Positions 8,736-15,311 of a DNA stretch of 59,755 nt are shown piece after piece (position 1 is the stretch's first letter; each line of letters starts with the position of its first letter). The stretch spans positions 391,572 to 451,326 of the forward strand of contig CABIVS010000003.1 of the NCBI GenBank assembly GCA_902362375.1, read 5' to 3'. The notes beneath the pieces are model-generated. The model saw only the letters and a list, made by a program, of their open reading frames with translations, was not told where the DNA came from and searched no databases. This DNA is from Bacteroidaceae bacterium (GTDB lineage: Bacteria > Bacteroidota > Bacteroidia > Bacteroidales > Bacteroidaceae). The position numbers and the translations under genes are program-made.

Positions 8736-9578
8736 TCATTCATCCAAATATTTATAGAGATAGCACCCTTCTTCATCATCAAGGATATTCAACAGTTTCA
8801 GTCGGTTGATTAACTTATTTAGTGAGGTCGGACCAATGTTCGGTAGTTTATTTATTCTATTCCATCCGTATTTATAGGTGATTTTTAATAAATCCCGAAG
8901 TGTCTGTACACCGTTTTCGCCTAGTACCCGACTTGATCTTGGGTCAAACTCAAAGTCACGAATAGGAGTATTGAGCAGGTGGATGGCATTTTTCTTTTCC
9001 CGGGCTGCCGGACTTTCCTTTTCTAAACTATTCTTGCTGAATAGATTTCTGCCGAAGTTCATTTCGTATAGTCGCAGTGCCGCTTTGAGATACGTCATTT
9101 CGTCTTTGTATGTCTTTAGAAATCCGATTCGGGATTGAATATCCCGAATAAGTATCTGAAACTCTCTTCGAATATAAAAGAAATCTTGGCAGGATTCTTC
9201 TGCATATTTTTTGAAATTACCTTCCAGTGTGACAAACAGGAACATGCGTCTTCTGTTTTCATTTTGAATCATTCCGGCAAGTTCTTTTATTATCAGACGC
9301 ATCATTGGGGTTAGTGGCGCTAATGATTGGAGAATAAATAGATTTTCTTCGTTTTCTCTTATGAGTTTTTCTTTGCGTCGTTCAAACTCTTCATTTGTAA
9401 GGGCAAGCTGTGTGTTTCGTTCGATACATTCCAGCAAACTGTTTTCATCCAGCATCAGGTAATGGTCAATTTCTGTGAAAGTAATTTCCTGTCTTTTGCA
9501 CCACGTATTGATACGTCTGATAGATACTTGATACTTCTCTGCGGCTTCTTCAATGCCAATCCATTGTTTTGTTGTCAT
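8736..9578 (-). CDS. HTH protein with RNA-polymerase-alpha-CTD-like C-terminal domain
   Basis: A 280-residue soluble protein. Residues 5-50 (WIGIEEAAEKYQVSIRRINT and on) look like a MerR/excisionase-type winged helix-turn-helix. About residues 55-85 are charged and could form a coiled coil (EEFERRKEKLIRENEENLF). A helical middle region follows. Residues about 218-268, with GENGVQTLRDLLKITYKYG and KLPNIGPTSLNKLINRLK, resemble the helix-hairpin-helix fold of the alpha-subunit C-terminal domain, including the G-x-x-S-L-x-x-I signature. This suggests a transcription factor that mimics or replaces alpha-CTD contacts with DNA or sigma. The gene is isolated, with a probable -7 element (minus-strand TATATTTG, 9855-9862) and a leader of about 270 nt containing a long hairpin. 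Targets unknown. Confidence 0.7.
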   Translation of the reverse strand: MTTKQWIGIEEAAEKYQVSIRRINTWCKRQEITFTEIDHYLMLDENSLLECIERNTQLALTNEEFERRKEKLIRENEENLFILQSLAPLTPMMRLIIKELAGMIQNENRRRMFLFVTLEGNFKKYAEESCQDFFYIRREFQILIRDIQSRIGFLKTYKDEMTYLKAALRLYEMNFGRNLFSKNSLEKESPAAREKKNAIHLLNTPIRDFEFDPRSSRVLGENGVQTLRDLLKITYKYGWNRINKLPNIGPTSLNKLINRLKLLNILDDEEGCYLYKYLDE

Positions 9579-9657
9579 ACCTCATTTGTTTTTTTAGTGT
9601 ATGCGCCGCAGCCGGATTATAATAAAATAAGAGGCACGGACGATACATATATTCCTA

Positions 9658-9793
9658 TCGTAGAGGCAGTCGCAAGCCCGTAGAAGCAAAATATAGTATG
9701 CCCGCACCTGCACTTATATGTCTTAATTTGGATATAAGTTCAGTGCGGACATCTAATTTTAGCTTCTACTTCGAAAATGCGACTTTTCTACGA
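9658..9793. repeat. 136-bp imperfect inverted repeat in the HTH/alpha-CTD gene leader
   Basis: The two arms run to about 62 nt each and meet at a 12-base loop near 9720-9731. The core arms are 9681-9719 (starting TAGAAGC, containing CCCGCACCTG) and 9732-9768 (containing CAGTGCGGAC, ending GCTTCTA). Outer arms match as TCGTAGA plus AGTCGCA on the left and TGCGACT plus TCTACGA on the right. It lies between the probable promoter at 9855-9862 and the minus-strand start at 9578, so it would be transcribed into the 5' leader. A second small stem (GATTGG 9823-9828 with CCAATC 9842-9847) lies closer to the 5' end. Alternatives are a leader attenuator, a stable small RNA or a MITE-like remnant. No flanking target duplication was seen. 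Confidence 0.7.
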
Positions 9794-10032
9794 AGATAAA
9801 TTAAATGTCCTAAAACATGAAGATTGGCTGTCAATAATGGTCCAATCCTCGCTGCAAATATAAATATTTTTTCGAGAAGAAAGGATATGAAAAGGTCGTT
9901 TTTTGTCAATCTCATAGAAAATAAGTAATCGCTAGAAAATAAGTTGGGACACTTTTATATACTGTTGCAGATGAACAAGCCGGACAACTGCACCAAAAAT
10001 TACTTTAAATGGTACGATAAGGAATATATTTT

Positions 10033-10114
10033 AGGCACGGATTACGCGGATTAACACGGTTTTTAATAGTCTATCCAATCTCTTAAAACCGTGAAATCCG
10101 TGTAATCCGTGCCT
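10033..10114. repeat. Intergenic inverted repeat of the ACGGATTA type
   Basis: The left arm 10033-10064 (AGGCACGGATTACGCGGATT and on to ACACGGTTTT) pairs with the right arm 10085-10114 (AAAACCGTGAAATCCGTG to TCCGTGCCT). Each arm is made of 9-10-bp words of the form (A)CGGATTA. About 20 bases separate the arms, and the right arm is followed by a T-run, so it could also terminate transcription. Similar elements are common between genes in Bacteroides genomes, as far as I recall. Between 9794 and 10032 I see only a 27-residue ORF (ATG near 9971, MNKPDNCTKNYF...) that I do not regard as supported. Confidence 0.8.
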
Positions 10115-10196
10115 GTTTTTTTATGACTTGACTTATTTCAAAACGATTATAGTATGAGTAGAAAAAGATAGGTGTTTAAAATGTTGTTCTTTTCTT

Positions 10197-10227
10197 TTTG
10201 CCCTCTCGCTTTTTTCTTATACCTTTG
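10197..10227 (+). promoter_or_regulatory. Bacteroides-type promoter of the queuosine genes
   Basis: A -33 TTTG (10197-10200) and a -7 TACCTTTG (10220-10227) are separated by exactly 19 bp, matching the primary-sigma promoter form of Bacteroides. The predicted transcript starts near 10233, about 73 nt before the transporter ATG. Confidence 0.8.
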
Positions 10228-10267
10228 CCCCGAAAGATAAAAATAAAGTATGATGCCGTGAATAGCG

Positions 10268-10302
10268 GTCGTGTATTCTAGAACACCACGTAAAAAACAG
10301 GA
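10268..10302 (+). promoter_or_regulatory. Candidate preQ1-type leader overlapping the ribosome-binding site
   Basis: In the 5' leader, CGTG (10270-10273) and CACG (10287-10290) can form a short stem around a 13-base loop containing TTCTAG and AACAC. An A-rich tail TAAAAAACAGG (10291-10301) follows and includes the Shine-Dalgarno-like AGG, five bases before the ATG. Class I preQ1 aptamers have this layout: short stem, loop with TTCTAG-like bases, AAAAAAC tail at the RBS. The pseudoknot pairing between loop and tail is weak here (UCU with AGG), so this is a candidate only. The downstream genes handle preQ0/preQ1, which fits. Confidence 0.35.
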
Positions 10303-10305
10303 ATA

Positions 10306-10986
10306 ATGAAAGAGAAAGTATCTGTACCCTTTATGCTGCTGGGCATTCTGTTTAATGTCTGTCTCATTGCAGCCAATCTTCTTGAAACAAAAGTAATCCA
10401 GGTGGGTAGTCTGACCGTGACAGCCGGATTATTAGTTTTTCCTATTTCTTATATTATTAATGATTGTATCGCCGAAGTTTGGGGATTCAAGAAAGCGCGG
10501 CTCATCATTTGGAGCGGTTTTGCCATGAACTTCTTCGTGGTTGCTCTTGGGTTGATAGCTGTTGCCATTCCGGCTGCTCCTTTCTGGGAGGGTGAAGAAC
10601 ATTTTGATTTTGTATTCGGCATGGCGCCTCGTATCGTGGCTGCCAGTCTGATGGCTTTTTTGGTAGGCTCATTTCTCAATGCGTATGTGATGAGTAAGAT
10701 GAAAGTAGCCAGTCAGGGACGTAACTTTTCGGCCCGTGCCATCTGGTCTACTGTAGTAGGTGAGACTGCCGATTCACTGATTTTCTTCCCGGTAGCTTTT
10801 GGCGGAATCATTGCTTGGAAAGAACTGCTTATCATGATGGGGATTCAGATTGTGCTGAAATCCATGTATGAAGTTATGATCCTTCCGGTGACAATCCGTG
10901 TAGTGAAAGCCATTAAGAAGGTAGACGGTAGTGATGTGTATGATACCGATATCTCCTATAATGTGTTGAAAATCAAAGATATTTAA
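10306..10986 (+). CDS. yhhQ: Queuosine precursor transporter (YhhQ/QPTR family)
   Basis: A 226-residue inner-membrane protein with about six hydrophobic segments (around residues 8-28, 33-55, 63-87, 105-125, 145-165 and 175-200). Motifs LLETKVIQVGSLTVTAGLLV, PISYIINDCIAEVWGFKKAR and SALIWS-like RAIWSTVVGETADSLIFFP are characteristic of the YhhQ family, which takes up preQ0 and possibly preQ1 or other 7-deazaguanines. It is the first gene of the cluster, with its own promoter, and ends 8 bp before queC, which implies co-transcription. Salvage through this transporter plus de novo preQ0 synthesis by QueC would both feed QueF. Confidence 0.93.
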   Translation: MKEKVSVPFMLLGILFNVCLIAANLLETKVIQVGSLTVTAGLLVFPISYIINDCIAEVWGFKKARLIIWSGFAMNFFVVALGLIAVAIPAAPFWEGEEHFDFVFGMAPRIVAASLMAFLVGSFLNAYVMSKMKVASQGRNFSARAIWSTVVGETADSLIFFPVAFGGIIAWKELLIMMGIQIVLKSMYEVMILPVTIRVVKAIKKVDGSDVYDTDISYNVLKIKDI

Positions 10987-10994
10987 GATAGAAT

Positions 10995-11654
10995 ATGAAT
11001 AGAGAAGCAGCATTGGTTGTGTTTAGCGGTGGACAGGACTCTACTACTTGTTTGTTTTGGGCAAAACGCAACTTTAAGAAAGTATATGCCTTGAGCTTCC
11101 TGTATGGTCAGAAGCATCAGAAAGAGGTGGAGCTTGCACGGGAGATAGCCCGGAAAGCAGAAGTGGAATTTGATGTGATGGATGTTTCCTTTATCGGACA
11201 GTTAGGTCACAATTCATTGACCGATACTACGATGGTGATGGATCAGGAAAAACCAGTAGATAGCGTTCCCAATACCTTTGTTCCGGGACGTAATCTGTTT
11301 TTTCTAAGTATCGCAGCGGTATATGCCCGTGAACGTGGTATTAATCATTTGGTAACGGGAGTTTCCCAAACGGATTTCAGCGGTTATCCCGATTGCCGTG
11401 ATGCCTTTATTAAGTCTCTTAATGTAACTCTCAATCTGGCTATGGATGAACAATTTGTGATTCATACCCCTTTGATGTGGATTGATAAGGCAGAAACATG
11501 GGCATTGGCGGACGAACTGGGAGTGCTGGAACTGATTCGCACCGAGACTCTGACTTGCTATAATGGCGTTCAGGGAGATGGTTGTGGACACTGTCCGGCT
11601 TGTACACTACGTCGGGAGGGATTGGAGAAATATTTAAAAAGTAAGAATCAATAA
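10995..11654 (+). CDS. queC: 7-cyano-7-deazaguanine (preQ0) synthase
   Basis: A 219-residue ATP-dependent enzyme converting 7-carboxy-7-deazaguanine and ammonia to preQ0. The N-terminal PP-loop [15 protein letters not shown] lies at about residues 9-23. The zinc site is the C-terminal cysteine cluster around residue 189-205 ([19 protein letters not shown], four Cys). The internal [13 protein letters not shown] [14 protein letters not shown] and [15 protein letters not shown] are diagnostic for QueC. It starts 8 bp after the transporter stop. queD and queE are not in this window. Confidence 0.97.
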   Translation: MNREAALVVFSGGQDSTTCLFWAKRNFKKVYALSFLYGQKHQKEVELAREIARKAEVEFDVMDVSFIGQLGHNSLTDTTMVMDQEKPVDSVPNTFVPGRNLFFLSIAAVYARERGINHLVTGVSQTDFSGYPDCRDAFIKSLNVTLNLAMDEQFVIHTPLMWIDKAETWALADELGVLELIRTETLTCYNGVQGDGCGHCPACTLRREGLEKYLKSKNQ

Positions 11655-11741
11655 TATCTCTACATAGAGATTAAAATGCATTTTTTGTTGTCATCTGTCA
11701 CATTGTTGTAGGTAAGTGCTTGATTATGAAATGTCTAGTCT

Positions 11742-11801
11742 GTGACAGCAAGTAGTGACAGCAGCTAAATTTGATATTTTGCTGTCACTACTTGCCGTCA
11801 C
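11742..11801. repeat. 23-bp-arm stem-loop made of GTGACAGCA words
   Basis: The left arm 11742-11764 is GTGACAGCA, AGTA, GTGACAGCA plus G. The right arm 11779-11801 is its inverse with two mismatches in 23. The loop is 14 bases. Each arm therefore carries the same 9-bp word twice, giving four copies. A related CTGTCAC lies just upstream near 11696. It follows queC by about 90 bp and may stop or stabilise the yhhQ-queC transcript, but no T-run follows. Confidence 0.8.
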
Positions 11802-11861
11802 CGGTACGTTCTAATTAATAAATGGTAGTAGCTTCTATCCGGAACGTATAGGCTTAGATTA

Positions 11862-12042
11862 GTTTCAACAGCATGAAACTGTTGTTTCATCGGTGAGAAA
11901 CTAGAGTTTCAACGGTAGGAAACTAAAGTTTCTAACGCTTGAAACTATAGTTTCAAGGCTTGAAACAGTTTGTTCCAAGTAATGAAACACTTTGTTTCAG
12001 CACGGGAAACACATTGTTTCAGGCAATGAAACTCACCGTAAC
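11862..12042. repeat. Nine-unit palindromic array with exact 22-bp period
   Basis: The half-site GTTTC recurs at 11862, 11884, 11906, 11928, 11950, 11972 (GTTCC), 11994, 12016 and 12038 (GTAAC), exactly 22 bp apart each time. Facing GAAAC half-sites start at 11875, 11897, 11919, 11941, 11962, 11984, 12006 and 12028. This makes eight palindromes of the form GAAAC-N4-GTTTC (first four) or GAAAC-N5-GTTTC (last four, the last two half-sites degenerate). Bases between palindromes (7-8 nt) vary. The array sits between queC and queF, outside any gene. It is not CRISPR-like in unit size and no cas gene is present. Confidence 0.92.
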
Positions 12043-12083
12043 AAGTAAGATGAGGAGAAAGCAAACGTGGGTTAAGAGTTGAT

Positions 12084-12187
12084 GGTGATAGGTGATAGAT
12101 GCGGTGATAGGTTGTAAAATGAATCTTTCACCACTGAAACCTCGATGAATAAAGCGTTTGAGGCTGAACGGTGATAGGTGAAAGAGG
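12084..12187. repeat. GGTGATA repeats with a flanking inverted copy
   Basis: GGTGATA occurs at 12084, 12091, 12103 and 12170. TTTCACC (12126-12132) faces GGTGAAA (12177-12183), with an inner CCTC/GAGG pair, so 12126-12183 can fold into a hairpin just ahead of queF. No clear TAnnTTTG promoter is visible between this element and queF, so whether queF is read through from queC or has its own start is open. Confidence 0.6.
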
Positions 12188-12233
12188 AAATGCATTTTTT
12201 TGTTTAGGGTAGAGGTTGTAGTTAACGAGTGCA

Positions 12234-12689
12234 ATGACTGAATTAAAAGACCAACTTTCCTTGTTAGGAAGAAAAACCGAGTATAAGCAAGATTATGCTC
12301 CTGAAGTACTGGAAGCCTTTGATAATAAGCATCCTGAAAATGATTACTGGGTACGTTTCAACTGCCCGGAGTTCACAAGTCTGTGTCCTATTACCGGACA
12401 GCCGGACTTTGCCGAAATACGTATCAGCTACATTCCTGATATAAAAATGGTGGAAAGCAAGAGTTTGAAACTCTATCTTTTCAGTTTCCGCAGTCATGGA
12501 GCCTTTCATGAAGATTGTGTAAATATCATTATGAAGGACCTTATCCGGTTGATGAATCCCAAATACATAGAAGTAACCGGGATATTTACTCCTCGCGGTG
12601 GTATTTCCATTTATCCGTATGCCAATTATGGTCGTCCGGGAACAAAGTTCGAACAGATGGCAGAACATCGTTTGATGAATCGGGAATAA
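12234..12689 (+). CDS. queF: NADPH-dependent preQ0 reductase (7-cyano-7-deazaguanine reductase)
   Basis: A 151-residue unimodular QueF that reduces preQ0 to preQ1 for queuosine synthesis. The catalytic Cys lies in [19 protein letters not shown] (near residue 49-56), where it forms the thioimide with the nitrile. The NADPH motif [20 protein letters not shown] is at about 81-100. The C-terminal [18 protein letters not shown] also matches. The length agrees with the YkvM-type single-domain enzyme rather than the longer bimodular form. It lies on the queC strand but 579 bp away because of the intervening repeats. Confidence 0.96.
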   Translation: MTELKDQLSLLGRKTEYKQDYAPEVLEAFDNKHPENDYWVRFNCPEFTSLCPITGQPDFAEIRISYIPDIKMVESKSLKLYLFSFRSHGAFHEDCVNIIMKDLIRLMNPKYIEVTGIFTPRGGISIYPYANYGRPGTKFEQMAEHRLMNRE

Positions 12690-12726
12690 TAAAAATAAAG
12701 GAATTCACTTGCTAAAAATATCGAAT

Positions 12727-13368
12727 ATGACTCATCATGTGCCTGTTGAATTGCAAAACTATGTTCGGCAAAGTATTATCCCTCAATACGCTAACTTTGA
12801 TAAAGCGCATCAAATTGACCATGTAGAAAAGGTTATGGAGGAAAGTCTGAAATTAGCGGCACATTATGAAGTCGATTATTCGATGGTTTATGTCATTGCT
12901 GCTTATCATGACCTGGGATTATACGAAGGACGTGAATTTCATCATATAACCTCCGGCAAAGTGTTGCTAGCGGACGAAACTTTGCGGCGTTGGTTTACGG
13001 ATGAGCAGCTGTTGCAGATGAAAGAGGCGATAGAAGATCATCGGGCTTCTAATAAACAGGCTCCCAGAACAATCTATGGGATGATTGTTGCCGAGGCTGA
13101 CCGAATTATTGATCCCGAAGTCACTTTACGTCGTACCGTACAATATGGGCTGTCTCATTATCCGGAGATGGATAAAGAAGAGCAATACGCCCGTTTTCGG
13201 AAACATCTTACTGAAAAATATGCAGAAGGAGGGTATCTGAAGTTGTGGATATCCCAATCGGATAATGCCGGACGGTTGGCAGAACTTCGTCAACTAATTG
13301 CGGATGAAAAAAAACTTTGTAGAGTTTTTAATAAAATCTATGAAGAAGAGAATAATACAGTTTTGTGA
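12727..13368 (+). CDS. HD-domain hydrolase
   Basis: A 213-residue soluble protein from the ATG at 12727. A TTG at 12709 gives six more residues and sits at a better distance from the AAAGGA ribosome site at about 12697-12702, so the start is uncertain. Metal ligands of the HD fold are the His pair in KAHQIDHVEKVMEES (about residue 28-32), the HD doublet in AAYHDLGLYEG (about 60) and His in IEDHRASNKQ (about 98). Such proteins are phosphohydrolases acting on nucleotides or related phosphates, and the substrate is unknown. It follows queF by 37 bp and could be in the same transcript. Confidence 0.8.
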   Translation: MTHHVPVELQNYVRQSIIPQYANFDKAHQIDHVEKVMEESLKLAAHYEVDYSMVYVIAAYHDLGLYEGREFHHITSGKVLLADETLRRWFTDEQLLQMKEAIEDHRASNKQAPRTIYGMIVAEADRIIDPEVTLRRTVQYGLSHYPEMDKEEQYARFRKHLTEKYAEGGYLKLWISQSDNAGRLAELRQLIADEKKLCRVFNKIYEEENNTVL

Positions 13369-13383
13369 AATATAGCTATTAGC

Positions 13384-13416
13384 TTGCGTTCGATTCATTT
13401 TTTATTTTTATCTTTG
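13384..13416 (+). promoter_or_regulatory. Promoter of the AbiE-type pair
   Basis: A -33 TTG (13384-13386) and a -7 TATCTTTG (13409-13416) lie 22 bp apart, slightly longer than the usual 19. The start of transcription would be near 13423, about 23 nt before the ATG of the antitoxin-like gene. Confidence 0.5.
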
Positions 13417-13445
13417 TCATATTAAGGATTGCAATACGATAGATA

Positions 13446-13745
13446 ATGGAAGAATATATTACTCGATTTTCAACATATCTTTTTTGGGATGTCAATAAAG
13501 ATGATTTGGATATGGAGAAGCATTCACAATATATAATAAAGAGAGTGCTTGAATATGGTATGTTGCAAGATTGGAATATTGTAAAACAATATTATGGACT
13601 TGGGAGAATCGTCGAAATAGCTAAAGGGTTTCGTGAATTGGAGCCTCGGGCTTTAGCTTATCTTTCTGCCATTTCACAAACTCCTAAAGAACAATTTAGA
13701 TGTTACACTTATCAACGGTCGAATCCACAACACTGGAACTTTTAA
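13446..13745 (+). CDS. AbiEi-like antitoxin candidate (DUF6922-type)
   Basis: A 99-residue protein beginning MEEYITRFSTYLFWDVNKDD. It contains a helical region with SQYIIKRVLEYGMLQDW and ends with CYTYQRSNPQHWNF. This short family is regularly found directly upstream of, and overlapping, AbiEii-type nucleotidyltransferase genes, and is thought to act as the antitoxin or regulator. Here it overlaps the next gene by 46 bp. The gene itself appears intact although its partner is frameshifted. AT-rich codon use differs a little from the neighbours, consistent with an acquired module. Confidence 0.65.
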   Translation: MEEYITRFSTYLFWDVNKDDLDMEKHSQYIIKRVLEYGMLQDWNIVKQYYGLGRIVEIAKGFRELEPRALAYLSAISQTPKEQFRCYTYQRSNPQHWNF

Positions 13746-14298
13746 AACAGTTGCAACAGTTACCTGTACTTTGTAATACTCGTCTAGTCGGTGGTACTGC
13801 ATTAGCTTTGCAATTAGGACATCGAAAGTCGGTCGATTTGGATTTTTTTGGTCAGATTAATGTAGATTCTCAAGATTTGAAGGAAGCTTTGCGAACACTT
13901 GGGACACTGACTATCTTAAATGATTCTAAGAATATACACATTTACGTATTGAATGAGGTTAAAATAGATATCGTGAACTATACTTATCCTTGGCTTGATG
14001 ATGTCGTATATAAAGATGGGATACGTTTGGCAAGTCCTAGAGATATTGCGGCAATGAAAATTACTGCTATTGAAGGGAGAGGTACTAAAAAAGATTTTTC
14101 AATGAATACTTTTTGTTGAAAAAGTATTCATTGAAAAATCTTTTGGATTTCTATTCTCAAAAATATCCTGACTCATCTTCTTTTATGGCTATGAAAAGTT
14201 TAGCTTATTTTGAAGATGCGGAGGAGGAGCCAATGCCTTATATGTTTGTGGATGTATCTTGGGACGAAATTAAAAAGTCTATTTTGTCTCGTTTATAA
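13700..14298 (+). pseudogene. AbiEii/AbiGii-type nucleotidyltransferase toxin, frameshifted
   Basis: The first part (13700-14119, 139 codons) has the nucleotidyltransferase signature LVGGTALALQLGHRKSVDLD, with GG and the two Asp of DLDFF, followed by SPRDIAAMKITAIEGRGTKKDF. The frame then fails, ending SMNTFC. The -1 frame continues without a stop with EYFLLKKYSLKNLLDFYSQK up to 14298, ending EIKKSILSRL. Joined, this gives the usual C-terminal helix region of the family. About one base is missing near 14093-14100. The break coincides with a perfect inverted repeat (14089-14144). The toxin of this pair is probably inactive in this strain, unless ribosomal frameshifting or a sequencing error is responsible. 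Confidence 0.85.
14089..14144. repeat. Perfect 26-bp inverted repeat, 4-base loop, at the frameshift
   Basis: The left arm 14089-14114 (AAAAGATTTTTC then AATGAATACTTTTT) and right arm 14119-14144 are exact inverse complements, with loop GTTG. It lies inside the toxin coding sequence exactly where the reading frame is lost. In the restored frame, the right arm encodes the family-like KKYSLKNLL, while the left arm encodes residues that depart from the expected family sequence, as if the left arm had been rewritten from the right. Confidence 0.95.
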
Positions 14299-14317
14299 TA
14301 GTATATGAGATAAGTTA

Positions 14318-14791
14318 CTATTCATGATGATACGGCCCTCCATTCAATATAGTCATCGCCCGATAAATCTGCTCAACGAATATCAGCCGGATCATCTGAT
14401 GTGAGAAAGTCATCTTGGACATTGAAATCTTTTCGTGTGCCACTTGATAAACTTTTTCAGAAAAGCCATAAGGCCCTCCGATAATGAATACCAGTCGTTT
14501 GTTGACCGTGTTCATTTTCCGCTTCATATATTCGGCGAACTCCAGAGAACGCATTTCTTTTCCGTGCTCATCGAGCAATACCACCACGTCGCCCGGTTGA
14601 AGAGCTTTCAGTATCAGTTCCCCTTCCTTTTCTTTCTGCACTTCCATTGAAAGGCTCTTGGTGTTTTTCAGTTCGGGGATCACTTCCATATCGAAAGTGA
14701 TATAGCGTTTAGTACGCTGGATATAGTCGTTGATCGCAGTTATATAGTGTTGTTCTACGGTTCGTCCTACGACGAGCAGGGTTGTTTTCAT
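14318..14791 (-). CDS. rlmH: 23S rRNA (pseudouridine1915-N3)-methyltransferase
   Basis: A 157-residue SPOUT-class enzyme methylating pseudouridine 1915 in helix 69 of 23S rRNA, using S-adenosylmethionine. The start MKTTLLVVGRTVEQHYI (ATG at 14789-14791) fits family length, and a longer in-frame start adds only nine residues. The knot-forming SAM site is LVFIIGGPYGFSEKVY (about residue 100-115), followed by SMSKMTFSHQMIRLIFVEQI and the C-terminal GGPYHHE, all typical of RlmH. A minus-strand TATTTTTG element at 14816-14823 is a likely -7 box. Confidence 0.97.
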   Translation of the reverse strand: MKTTLLVVGRTVEQHYITAINDYIQRTKRYITFDMEVIPELKNTKSLSMEVQKEKEGELILKALQPGDVVVLLDEHGKEMRSLEFAEYMKRKMNTVNKRLVFIIGGPYGFSEKVYQVAHEKISMSKMTFSHQMIRLIFVEQIYRAMTILNGGPYHHE

Positions 14792-14918
14792 ACGTTTACA
14801 ATTCTGATTATTGCACAAAAATAGGCATTTTTTATGTTATTCTGCAATTAATGCTTACCTTTGCCTATCATTAGTTGAAAGTTTAAAGCTTTAAACTTCA
14901 ACTTAAAAGCTTGTATTT

Positions 14919-15311
14919 ATGAAAAAACGAGTGCTTGCAGGAATGACCGCTTTGCTTCTTTCTCTCTCGTTGCTGATGGCGCAGGAGATACCGGCAGGAG
15001 TGATAACGGCATTTAAAAGAGGAAGCTCGCAAGAGCTGAGTAAGTATATGGGGGACAAGGTAAACTTGGTGCTCCAAGGTCGCTCGACAAACGTTGACAA
15101 ACAGAAAGCAACAGCTACCATGCAGGAATTCTTTACGAAGAATAAAGTCAGCGGATTTAACGTGAACCATCAGGGAAAACGGGATGAATCAAGTTTCGTT
15201 ATCGGTACGTTGGCTACTACTAATGGGAACTTTCGTGTGAACTGTTTCCTGAAGAAAGTGCAGAATCAATATTTAATACATCAAATAAGAATTGACAAGA
15301 TCAATGAATAA
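14919..15311 (+). CDS. DUF4783-type exported protein
   Basis: A 130-residue protein with a signal peptide (MKKRVLAGMTALLLSLSLLM, then AQ). The mature part (EIPAGVITAFKRGSSQELSK, then MQEFFTKNKVSGFNVNHQGK and ending in IHQIRIDKINE) matches the small Bacteroidetes DUF4783 proteins, which have an NTF2-like look, a fold that often binds small ligands. The function is unknown. A -7 element TACCTTTG lies at 14856-14863. The last eight bases overlap the start of nadC, so translation of the two is probably coupled, an arrangement I believe recurs in related genomes. Confidence 0.85.
   Translation: MKKRVLAGMTALLLSLSLLMAQEIPAGVITAFKRGSSQELSKYMGDKVNLVLQGRSTNVDKQKATATMQEFFTKNKVSGFNVNHQGKRDESSFVIGTLATTNGNFRVNCFLKKVQNQYLIHQIRIDKINE

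Noticed and set aside
9971..10054. 27-residue ORF (MNKPDNC...)
   Set aside because: It runs into the inverted repeat at 10033, has no promoter or ribosome site and no recognisable homology.
11862..12042. CRISPR array
   Set aside because: Units are 14-15-bp palindromes at a 22-bp period with 7-8-bp gaps. CRISPR repeats and spacers are longer, and no cas gene is present.
13446..14298. Fully functional AbiE-type toxin-antitoxin system
   Set aside because: The toxin frame is broken at 14093-14119, so only the antitoxin-like gene can be called intact.
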